From assembly GCF_002752655.1 (NCBI RefSeq), contig NZ_CP023737.1:1054001-1118000 (forward strand): DNA of 64,000 nucleotides, in the 5' to 3' direction. This document shows positions 47,926 to 53,771 of the stretch, one piece after another. Under the pieces are notes generated by a model. The model searched no databases and had not been told where the DNA came from. It saw only the letters and a program-made list of their open reading frames with translations. Within the stretch, counting starts at the first letter, position 1. The number at the start of each line of letters is the position of its first letter. Origin of the DNA: Methylosinus trichosporium OB3b. GTDB lineage: Bacteria; Pseudomonadota; Alphaproteobacteria; Rhizobiales; Beijerinckiaceae. Both the position numbers and the translations under genes were made by a program.

Positions 47926-48204
47926 ATGACGATGGACAATGACGACGATGAACGCTTCGCGTCTCTCTGGCTCATTTATGAGCGGGCCTTCCGCGCGGGC
48001 CATCTCGCCGCCGGCGCGACGCTGGACGCGGCCGAGGAGACGCTCGCCATCGCGCGGCCGTCGATGCTGCGCCTTTATCGCGGCGAGGATCCCGGAATTG
48101 TCATTTTCGATCTCGCGGCGGCGCTGCGAAAGGAAGTCGCCGCCGCCCGCGCCGATCGGATGCGCTTGCTCGAAAGCGCGTCCATGGGCGCCATCGCAAA
48201 CTGA
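47926..48204 (+). CDS. Small acidic phage protein of unknown function
   Basis: A 92-residue, mostly helical protein (DDDERFASLWLIYERAFRAG, LEESASMG end). It follows the tape measure by 24 bases with GAGAAAGGCA before the ATG. It could be a tail assembly partner, judged from position only. Confidence 0.6.
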   Translation: MTMDNDDDERFASLWLIYERAFRAGHLAAGATLDAAEETLAIARPSMLRLYRGEDPGIVIFDLAAALRKEVAAARADRMRLLESASMGAIAN

Positions 48205-48249
48205 TCGCCGCCGCCCGGCCGGCGCGCCAGGCGCCCGGCCGCGCGTCAA

Positions 48250-48933
48250 ATGGAACGAGGTTCGTCCGTGGAGATAAAATTCGAGGAAGACCCCAAGGCG
48301 TCCATGAAAGGCACGTTGGACGCAATCCAGCTCGAGCTGGCGCGCGCCACGCGCCGCGCGACAGAGCGCTCGGGCCACGCTCTGAAGCTGCGTCTGCGCG
48401 AAAGAACGGACGCGGCGTTTCCGCCCAAGACGCGGCTCGCGCAAACATGGCGCGGCGACGTCTATCCGGACGCCTCGTCGACGACGCTCGAGCCAGCCTA
48501 TTACGTCTACACGAAAGCGCCGAAGATCATTCACGCGTTTGACAAAGGCGCGACGATCCGCGCCCGCAACGGCGTGTATCTCGCCATTCCCGCGCCTGCT
48601 GCGGGCGTCAGGCAATGGAATCGGGCGCTCACGCCCCGCGAATGGCAAGCGGCAACCGGAATCGAGCTGACCTTCGTTCCGCTCGCCGGCGGGCAACATG
48701 CGCTGCTCGTCGCTCACGCCTATTGGCAGAGGCAGGCGCCGAAATACCGGCACAGGCGAAAATTTTCGCCGATCCTCGCTCGCATCATGTCGCGCGGCCA
48801 GCGCTTCGTTCCCATTTTCTACTTGTCGAAGCAGACGACGCTGCGCAAGCGGCTCGACATCGAAGCCATCGCCCGCGAATTCGGCGGCTCGTTCCGCGAC
48901 AGCCTCGAGCGCGAGCTGGCGAAGATGGAATGA
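48250..48933 (+). CDS. DUF6441-like phage protein
   Basis: A 227-residue basic protein with LAQTWRGDVYPDASSTTLEP, YYVYTKAPKIIHAFDKGATI and FVPIFYLSKQTTLRKRLDIE, phrases that I associate with the DUF6441 family found in siphovirus-like tail regions (HK97 gp10-like fold is possible). The start may be ATG 48250 or GTG 48268. It is the last plus-strand gene of the structural part of the element. Confidence 0.7.
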   Translation: MERGSSVEIKFEEDPKASMKGTLDAIQLELARATRRATERSGHALKLRLRERTDAAFPPKTRLAQTWRGDVYPDASSTTLEPAYYVYTKAPKIIHAFDKGATIRARNGVYLAIPAPAAGVRQWNRALTPREWQAATGIELTFVPLAGGQHALLVAHAYWQRQAPKYRHRRKFSPILARIMSRGQRFVPIFYLSKQTTLRKRLDIEAIAREFGGSFRDSLERELAKME

Positions 48934-48972
48934 CGGCGCTTCGCGATCGCCGAGGCGCGCGGCGGGCGCGCA

Positions 48973-48999
48973 AACTTCGTTCCGTTCGGGAACGAAGTT
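48973..48999. terminator. Perfect 11-bp hairpin after the DUF6441 gene
   Basis: AACTTCGTTCC, loop GTTCG, GGAACGAAGTT, 40 bases after the DUF6441 stop. It is suited to terminate the plus-strand transcript, though no U-tract follows. Confidence 0.55.
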
Positions 49000-49129
49000 G
49001 CAGCAAGGTCGCTTCAGTGTCCGGCGGGCAGATAGCGGATGGCGGCGAGAATGATTCCCGTTGCGGCGCTCATGATCGAGCCGAGCCAAATTTTCAGATC
49101 GCGAGTCGATGTCTCGTTGAGGCGTTAAC

Positions 49130-49233
49130 AAACGACAAATTGTCGCTTGCTAAACCGGCGGAGCCCCGCGCGCGCGGCCGAGGCAAACGAGCGACAATTT
49201 TCGTTCGTTTCGTCTAGGCGGAGCCTCGCGCGC
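49130..49233. repeat. Cluster of related direct and inverted repeats
   Basis: CGACAAATTGTCG (49133-49145) is palindromic; GCGACAATTTTCGTTCGTTT near 49191-49210 is an imperfect inverted copy of the ACAAACGACAAATTGTCGC arm. Between and after them GGCGGAGCC-CGCGCGCG-GG-CGAGGC occurs twice (about 49157 and 49217). Function unknown. Confidence 0.5.
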
Positions 49234-49289
49234 GCCGGCGAGGCGTGACCGCACGGACTTACTGCCGAAAACGGAGGAAGTTGAAAAGG

Positions 49290-49520
49290 TCAGCCCGCGC
49301 GCGCGAGGCGGCGCGAGGGCGCCGGGACCGGGTGGCCGAGTTCTTCCGCCGCTTCGATCCAGGCGGCGACCGCATCGCGCGCATTGACGACCGCTTCCTC
49401 TGGCGTCTCCCCGTCCGACATGCAGCCGGGCAAGTCGGGGGCCGTCGCGACGAAACCGCCGCCATGTTCTGCGGACAGCGGCTCGACGATCAGGGGATAA
49501 TCCGTTGGCTGCAACGTCAT
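49290..49520 (-). CDS. hicB: HicB-family antitoxin without a HicA partner
   Basis: A 76-residue protein: YPLIVEPLSAEHGGGFVATA, PDLPGCMSDGETPEEAVVNA, RDAVAAWIEAAEELGHPVPA, which is the classic HicB N-terminal RNase H-like fold. The C-terminal DNA-binding domain is absent (a short form). No HicA-like frame lies next to it. It is the last gene of the minus-strand XRE operon. A protein of this type can act alone as a regulator. Confidence 0.85.
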   Translation of the reverse strand: MTLQPTDYPLIVEPLSAEHGGGFVATAPDLPGCMSDGETPEEAVVNARDAVAAWIEAAEELGHPVPAPSRRLARAG

Positions 49521-49561
49521 GGAGAGCCTTTCCGCCGTCGACCCGCGACGCGTCGGGGCCG

Positions 49562-49666
49562 TCAATGATTGTGGCTGCGCCGCTCTGCGGCGAGCGCGAC
49601 AATCCAGCCGAGAGCCGCGACGACGAGCGGCAGGATCACGAAAGCGAAAAGCTGTGTCCCGGTCAT
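49562..49666 (-). CDS. 34-residue single-helix membrane protein
   Basis: MTGTQLFAFVILPLVVAALG, then WIVALAAERRSHNH: a short N-terminus, one membrane helix and a basic, His-containing tail. The ATG (49666) overlaps the stop of the upstream membrane gene by four bases (ATGA), which argues that it is translated. Proteins of this shape (MTGxQxFxFxILP...) recur after XRE genes in alphaproteobacteria, to my memory. Function unknown. Confidence 0.6.
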   Translation of the reverse strand: MTGTQLFAFVILPLVVAALGWIVALAAERRSHNH

Positions 49667-49896
49667 TCTTTCAATCCCCCGAGAACGCGTCTCGCGGCCA
49701 AATGTAGCGCCGCCGCGGCGAAAAGCCAAATGGCGGCGCCGGCGACGATTGTCGGAAGAGGGACGCCCGAGGCTGCATTGACGTTGTAGAAAGCGGCGGC
49801 GACCGGCGCGAGCACGCCGACGGTGAACGACGAGCCCGCCGCTGTGTTCAGCGCCGCCGCCAAGAGCTTCACGCGCTCGTTGTGAACGAGGCTCAT
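49663..49896 (-). CDS. Small two-helix membrane protein in the repressor operon
   Basis: A 77-residue protein: MSLVHNERVKLLAAALNTAA, a first helix (SFTVGVLAPVAAAFYNV), a short loop and a second helix (TIVAGAAIWLFAAAALHLAA) with basic C-terminus. It overlaps the XRE gene by four bases upstream and the 34-residue gene by four bases downstream. A role in superinfection exclusion or holin-like activity is conceivable but unproven. Confidence 0.7.
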   Translation of the reverse strand: MSLVHNERVKLLAAALNTAAGSSFTVGVLAPVAAAFYNVNAASGVPLPTIVAGAAIWLFAAAALHLAARRVLGGLKE

Positions 49897-50129
49897 GGGT
49901 TCTTCCGCAGTCTCACGCCCGGACCTTCCCCATTCGCTTCGACAAAAATCACGCCGGCCCCCTCTAGCGCGGCGCGGATCGCCGATTGTGTGGATTGATA
50001 GGGCTCCCGCTTTCCCGACTCGAAATCAGCGATCGTCGCGCGACCGACCTTCGATTGCTTGGCGAGTTCGTCTTGTGACCACCCGATCAGGCCACGGGCG
50101 GCTCTAAGCTGTCCGGCCGTGATGCTCAT
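49893..50129 (-). CDS. XRE-family helix-turn-helix repressor
   Basis: A 78-residue protein: TAGQLRAARGLIGWSQDELA, KQSKVGRATIADFESGKREP, the Cro/CI-type helix-turn-helix, followed by a short C-terminal strand region (GVIFVEANGEGPGVRLR). It is divergent from a plus-strand run that starts at 50259, with a large palindrome between them, the arrangement of a lysogeny switch. It heads a four-gene operon with two membrane proteins and HicB. Confidence 0.88.
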   Translation of the reverse strand: MSITAGQLRAARGLIGWSQDELAKQSKVGRATIADFESGKREPYQSTQSAIRAALEGAGVIFVEANGEGPGVRLRKNP

Positions 50130-50136
50130 CGAACCT

Positions 50137-50182
50137 CATGCAAATTGTATTGACCTTACCGCAAGGTCATGTATTTTGCATG
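50137..50182. promoter_or_regulatory. 46-bp dyad operator between divergent promoters
   Basis: Nested inverted repeats share one centre at about 50160: TGACCTT (50151-50157) with AAGGTCA (50163-50169), and CATGCAAA (50137-50144) with TTTGCATG (50175-50182). It begins eight bases upstream of the XRE start. TTGACC (50150) could be a minus-35 element for the plus strand. This is the natural binding site for the XRE protein. Confidence 0.7.
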
Positions 50183-50258
50183 AGCTATCACAATCCGCTC
50201 GCACGAGCAACAACGCCGCCGGGAAAGCCCTTCCCTGCGCACGCCGGAGCTTTGTCTA

Positions 50259-50381
50259 ATGCCCTGGAAAATCGCAGCAACCCTCTACTTTCTCATGCCC
50301 TTCGCGCTCGTCGCGATTCCCTTCCTCGTCGTCGAGACGGCCCGCGTCGTCGCCACAATCCGCGCCGAGCGCTGCCGATGA
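50259..50381 (+). CDS. 40-residue single-helix membrane protein
   Basis: MPWKIAATLYFLMPFALVAI, then PFLVVETARVVATIRAERCR: one membrane helix with a basic tail. Its stop overlaps the start of the next gene (ATGA), so translation is likely. It is the first gene of a coupled four-gene set (50259-51812). Confidence 0.55.
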   Translation: MPWKIAATLYFLMPFALVAIPFLVVETARVVATIRAERCR

Positions 50382-51025
50382 CTGGCGCTCCCGAGCCCGC
50401 CGACGACCTAGAGGAGCTTGATATTGTGGAGAAACTCCAGAATATCGACGAGCGCCTGCATGGGCTCTCGCTCGCGTTCGCCGGAGCCGATCTCGCAAGC
50501 GACGCCTTCCTGGCGTTGTCCGCCATCCTCGACGACGCGCGGGATCGCTGCGCCGCGCTGAGCGAGACGCTGCGCTCACAGGACGCGAGAAAGCGCGCCC
50601 GCGGCGAACCGCGCGTCGGACGCGTCTTTTTCGACGAGCAGGGCGCGGCCCTCGCCGAAAGCGTCGCAGCCCTCGCCCAAAGCGTCGCGGCCCTCGACAG
50701 CGCGGCTGATCCGATCTTCGCGGCGATCGAGCGCCACAACGCGCTGCGCAAGGTCTATGTGCGCCTGCTCAACCGCATCGATATCGACGGCGAGGGGCGG
50801 ATCGACGCCGATGAGGATCAGCGGATTTTCGAGCGCGCAGCGCGGCGAGACGCCGAAGCCCTCAACACCGTCGCCAAGACCGCGCCGACCACATTCGCCG
50901 GCCTCGTCGCCGCGCTGCGATACCTCGCCGACTATGACACCGAGACTCGCGCTTTGCCGCGCTTCGTTTTCACCGTCGCCGATGCGTATCCCGATTTGAC
51001 CCGCATCAAAGGAGTTGGAGAATGA
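50378..51025 (+). CDS. Unknown helical phage protein
   Basis: A 215-residue acidic protein with long helices (LDIVEKLQNIDERLHGLSLA, SVAALAQSVAALDSAADPI). No family recognised. The ATG at 50378 overlaps the 40-residue gene; the end overlaps the next gene by four bases. Confidence 0.65.
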   Translation: MTGAPEPADDLEELDIVEKLQNIDERLHGLSLAFAGADLASDAFLALSAILDDARDRCAALSETLRSQDARKRARGEPRVGRVFFDEQGAALAESVAALAQSVAALDSAADPIFAAIERHNALRKVYVRLLNRIDIDGEGRIDADEDQRIFERAARRDAEALNTVAKTAPTTFAGLVAALRYLADYDTETRALPRFVFTVADAYPDLTRIKGVGE

Positions 51026-51654
51026 AAGCGCATTCGACCCGCCGCACGATCCTCGCCGGCCTTGCCGCGACGCCGATCGCCGGGCTCCCCGCGCTCGCCG
51101 CCGGCGGCGAGCTGGCGACGCTGATCGCTCGACATTCCAGCGCCGGGGAAATATTCGGCGCCGCGTATGACGAACTCGATCGCGTGGAGCGAGCATGGTT
51201 CAAATCCGAGCACGGCTTCACCATACCGATTTTCATCGGCGGCTCGGCCGGCTCCGAGAATGGACCGGACGAAGTTCGGGAATTCATAGCGGGCGCCTAC
51301 AGGCATAATCGCGAGGCGCTCGAGCGGCTGGCTTGCATCGAGCCAGAGCTGGCCGAGCAGATGCGCCGCGCGCTCGACGCGAAGGAAGCGGAAAATCTCG
51401 CGATGGCGGGCGCGCTCTTTGCCGAGGAGGACGAGCGCAAGGAAGCCTTCGGCCTCGGGCCCGCCCTACGGCGCTACCACGAAGCGGAGGAGGCTGAAGA
51501 AGAGGCGGCGCTCGCTCTCTGCTCATATCGCTGCCGGAGCTTGGAAGAGGCGCGCATAAAGGCCGCGGCGATCTTGGAATCGGCTATCGCGGACGAGTTC
51601 CGCAACAAATTCTGCGTGGCCTTCCTGGAATCGTTTCTCGAGGCAGGCGCATGA
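51022..51654 (+). CDS. Unknown phage protein with a Tat-like signal sequence
   Basis: A 210-residue protein beginning MKAHSTRRTILAGLAATPIA, with a twin-arginine and hydrophobic stretch, then a predominantly helical acidic region (HEAEEAEEEAALALC). Whether the N-terminus is a real Tat signal is unclear (no strict SRRxFLK). It overlaps its neighbours by four bases on each side. Confidence 0.65.
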   Translation: MKAHSTRRTILAGLAATPIAGLPALAAGGELATLIARHSSAGEIFGAAYDELDRVERAWFKSEHGFTIPIFIGGSAGSENGPDEVREFIAGAYRHNREALERLACIEPELAEQMRRALDAKEAENLAMAGALFAEEDERKEAFGLGPALRRYHEAEEAEEEAALALCSYRCRSLEEARIKAAAILESAIADEFRNKFCVAFLESFLEAGA

Positions 51655-51812
51655 GGTCGGCGCCGCCCTCCGGCGGCCGGCGCGGCGCGCGCCGGCTGCT
51701 TCGCAAGGGCCTCGCTATGGCCCTGCGCGCCGTGGCGGCGGCACTGCGCCGCTTGGTCTATCTCGTCGAAGTGCTCGCTGCCGCCGGCGCTCGGCTCGGC
51801 CGGCGCAAGTGA
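51651..51812 (+). CDS. 53-residue basic amphipathic protein
   Basis: MRSAPPSGGRRGARRLLRKG, then LAMALRAVAAALRRLVYLVE and a basic end GARLGRRK. The frame is exactly bounded by an ATGA overlap with the previous gene and a TGA at 51810-51812. The composition could give an amphipathic membrane-associated helix. It may also be chance in G/C-rich DNA. Confidence 0.45.
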   Translation: MRSAPPSGGRRGARRLLRKGLAMALRAVAAALRRLVYLVEVLAAAGARLGRRK

Positions 51813-51845
51813 GCGCGCCGGCGACGCTATCGGGAGATTTGCCGC

Positions 51846-52697
51846 ATGCAGTTTCATCGCTGGTTCAAAGCGCAGGGCGCGGACTTCCTGGACATGCGTC
51901 TTCGGAAGCTCCCAGCAGGGCTGTTCAAGCATCTCTACTTCCTGCGCTGCCTCGCCGCCTGCAACGGTGGCGCGCTGCCGCCGGTCGCGGAAATCGCCTT
52001 TCTGCTCGGCTCGAGCACTGCCGCCGTCGAGCGCCGACTCGCGGCCCTGCGCGAGGCGGGCTTGATCGCCGAGGCCGGCGGCGAGCTGCGGATCGCCGGC
52101 GACGAGGGCGCGGCCGAGGCTCCCGAGGTCCTGTCCGGAGCCGAGCGAACGCGCCGCTGGCGCGACCGGCGCGGCGCCAGCGGTGACGGGCCGCGTGACG
52201 AGGCCGTGACGCTTGGTGACGGCATAGAGAAAGATCAAGAGGGAGAGACAGACTCCCCGCGCGTTCCGCGCGGTGCGGCGGTCTATGAGCGTTTTGACGA
52301 ATTCTTCGAAACCTTCCCGGCTCGCGACGAGGAAAGCCCGAGAGAGCCGGCGCTCGCGGCATGGCGCCGGGCCGTGGTCGACGACGGCGCCGACCAAGCG
52401 CAGCTCATTCGCGCGGCGAAGGCCTATGCGGCGGCGATCGCGAGCCGTGAGCGGCGTTTCATCTGCTCGCCGGCGCGATGGCTGTCCGAGGCCCGCTGGC
52501 GCGCCAGCGGGCCGCCGCAGGCCGCGGAAGCCGCGCCAGAGCCGGCGGGCGTGTGGATCGAGGTCGGCAAGCCAGGGTGGGAAGAATGGTCGGCATGGTG
52601 GCGCGCGACCAAGAGACGAAGCCCGCCGATCGACAAGCTCGGCGGCTGGCGGTTCCCCTCCGCACTCCCTCCCGAGGCGCCGCAGCTCGCTGCATGA
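51846..52697 (+). CDS. Second replication-like protein with winged-helix N-terminus
   Basis: A 283-residue protein. The N-terminus (MQFHRWFKAQGADFLDMRLR, LPPVAEIAFLLGSSTAAVER, RLAALREAGLIAE) resembles a DUF1376/winged-helix domain of phage replication proteins. The C-terminus (PAGVWIEVGKPGWEEWSAWW, KRRSPPIDKLGGWRFPSALP) shares the WI-x-x-GxPxW-x-x-W motif with the replication protein at 39585 and the broken gene at 40478. It is the last gene before the right attachment site. Confidence 0.75.
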   Translation: MQFHRWFKAQGADFLDMRLRKLPAGLFKHLYFLRCLAACNGGALPPVAEIAFLLGSSTAAVERRLAALREAGLIAEAGGELRIAGDEGAAEAPEVLSGAERTRRWRDRRGASGDGPRDEAVTLGDGIEKDQEGETDSPRVPRGAAVYERFDEFFETFPARDEESPREPALAAWRRAVVDDGADQAQLIRAAKAYAAAIASRERRFICSPARWLSEARWRASGPPQAAEAAPEPAGVWIEVGKPGWEEWSAWWRATKRRSPPIDKLGGWRFPSALPPEAPQLAA

Positions 52698-52712
52698 CGG
52701 CGAGCCTCGCGC

Positions 52713-52809
52713 GACAAAAGTCGCACGCTGCGACTTTTGTCCGGTCAAAATGGTCGCACCCTGCGACCATTTCCGAACGTGCTTCACGGTCCCGCCGCGG
52801 GACCGTGAA
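52713..52809. repeat. Three consecutive perfect hairpins next to the right att site
   Basis: Hairpin 1: GACAAAAGTCGCA, CGC, TGCGACTTTTGTC (13 bp). Hairpin 2: AAATGGTCGCA, CCC, TGCGACCATTT (11 bp). Hairpin 3: TTCACGGTCCC, GCCGC, GGGACCGTGAA (11 bp). The first two share the GTCGCA-NNN-TGCGAC centre. They fill the gap after the last gene and before the arm sites. They could act as terminators, a structured RNA, or a single-strand replication or protein-binding site. Confidence 0.8.
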
Positions 52810-52832
52810 AGCCTGTCCGACGCGCGTCCACC

Positions 52833-52852
52833 GGTGGCGACATGGTGGCGAT
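52833..52852. promoter_or_regulatory. Putative integrase arm-type sites, right end
   Basis: GGTGGCGAC at 52833-52841 and GGTGGCGAT at 52844-52852, 11 bases apart, as at the left end (35728-35747). They lie about 54 bases inside the right att repeat. Confidence 0.55.
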
Positions 52853-52905
52853 TTTTAGCTTTCAGAAGGTCGGCTAGACTGGGAAAATCGCCTCTAAGCC
52901 TTTGT

Positions 52906-52958
52906 TTTGCTTGGTGAGCGCGATGGGACTCGAACCCATGACCCTCTGATTAAAAGTC
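52906..52958. other. Attachment site, right end (att direct repeat)
   Basis: A 53-base exact copy of 35559-35611, overlapping the tRNA-Lys gene from the anticodon loop to its 3' end plus a few downstream bases. Integration here leaves the tRNA gene whole. Confidence 0.92.
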
Positions 52959-52987
52959 AGATGCTCTACCGACTGAGCTACGCGCTC
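52912..52987 (-). tRNA. tRNA-Lys (UUU anticodon)
   Basis: The minus strand reads GAGCGCG-TAGCTCAGTCGGTAGAGC for acceptor and D arm, an anticodon stem-loop CTGACTTTTAATCAG with TTT anticodon, the T arm GGGTTCGAGTCCC, and CGCGCTC-A-CCA with CCA encoded. It is 76 nt. The 3' half is supplied by the integrated element's attachment sequence, and the partial copy at 35559-35611 is the displaced host end. Confidence 0.96.
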
Positions 52988-53064
52988 GCTCCAAGCCCGC
53001 CCGCGTTCTCGCCTCTCGGCGTCGCGATGGGACCGCCGACCCCTAACCGTTGCGGCGGCGCCGG

Positions 53065-53298
53065 TCAACCCATCCACTTCACATAGAGCGCGAACAGCAC
53101 GAACAGAACAGTCGACGCCACTGTCGTGATCGCCGCCTTCATCCACAGTCTCGGCGCCGCCGGCGCGCCCGGGTCGCCGCCCTCCGGGGTCTCGCCCTCC
53201 TCCTGCGACGAGCGCACGCCGATCGGCAGGATCGCGAACAGTACAATCCACCACATTGTCAGATAGATCGCGATCGCGAGCGGCGTCGAGAACGGCAT
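53065..53298 (-). CDS. DUF1467-family membrane protein
   Basis: A 77-residue two-helix membrane protein: PLAIAIYLTMWWIVLFAILP, a hydrophilic loop with IGVRSSQEEGE-type sequence, and AAITTVASTVLFVLFALYVK. This short protein family sits beside mce and rnj in Hyphomicrobiales; its function is unknown. Confidence 0.88.
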   Translation of the reverse strand: MPFSTPLAIAIYLTMWWIVLFAILPIGVRSSQEEGETPEGGDPGAPAAPRLWMKAAITTVASTVLFVLFALYVKWMG

Positions 53299-53324
53299 GG
53301 TGCGGCCCTCCTCCCCGCGCGGGC

Positions 53325-53729
53325 TCAGGCCTGCTCGAGCTCGACCAGCGCGCCGTTGAAATCCTTCGGGTGCAGGAACAGCACCGGCTTGCCATGGGCG
53401 CCGATCTTCGGCTCGCCGTCGCCCAGCACGCGCGCGCCGGCCGCCTTCAGCGTGTCGCGCGCAGCGAGAATATCCTCGACCTCATAGCACAGGTGATGAA
53501 TGCCGCCGGCCGGATTCTTGGCGACGAAGCCGGCGATGGGCGAGGCTTCGCCGAGCGGCTCCAGCAGCTCGATCTTGGTGTTGGGCAGTTCGACGAACAC
53601 CACCGTCACGCCATGCTCGGCGATCGCCTCGGGCTCGGAGACTTTCGCGCCGAGCGTGTTGCGATAGGTCGCGGCGGCCGCCGCGAGATCGGCGACGGCA
53701 ATGGCGACATGATTGAGGCGTCCGATCAT
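53325..53729 (-). CDS. mce: Methylmalonyl-CoA epimerase
   Basis: A 134-residue vicinal-oxygen-chelate protein that interconverts the epimers of methylmalonyl-CoA (and ethylmalonyl-CoA), feeding the B12-dependent mutase. Metal-binding positions: LNHVAIAVADLAAAAATYRN, GIHHLCYEVEDILAARDTL and the Glu of GALVELEQA. The length is normal. It follows rnj on the same strand after 42 bases. The pathway is used for propionyl-CoA and, in C1 metabolism, glyoxylate regeneration. Confidence 0.94.
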   Translation of the reverse strand: MIGRLNHVAIAVADLAAAAATYRNTLGAKVSEPEAIAEHGVTVVFVELPNTKIELLEPLGEASPIAGFVAKNPAGGIHHLCYEVEDILAARDTLKAAGARVLGDGEPKIGAHGKPVLFLHPKDFNGALVELEQA

Positions 53730-53771
53730 TTCTCGTTCCTGGCGTGAACAGCTTCGCCGTTACATGCGCCA

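Larger units (their letters stand above)
48934..49289. other. Non-coding stretch with hairpin and repeated segments
   Basis: No supportable gene. It contains a perfect 11-bp hairpin at 48973-48999 and a cluster of related inverted and direct repeats at 49130-49233. It separates the plus-strand structural genes from the minus-strand repressor operon, so it probably also holds their convergent terminators. Confidence 0.6.
35559..52958. mobile_element. 17.4-kb integrative element (defective prophage or phage satellite) at tRNA-Lys
   Basis: The element is bounded by identical 53-base direct repeats (35559-35611 and 52906-52958), the right one forming the 3' portion of the intact tRNA-Lys gene. 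Inside are a tyrosine integrase at the left end, an AlpA-like regulator, SSB, a replication protein with internal repeats, a HEAGH-motif protein, a prohead protease, a giant tape-measure protein, a DUF6441 protein, an XRE repressor operon and several tiny genes. Terminase, portal, major capsid, tail tube and lysis genes were not found. It is therefore either a remnant or an element that depends on a helper phage. Confidence 0.9.
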
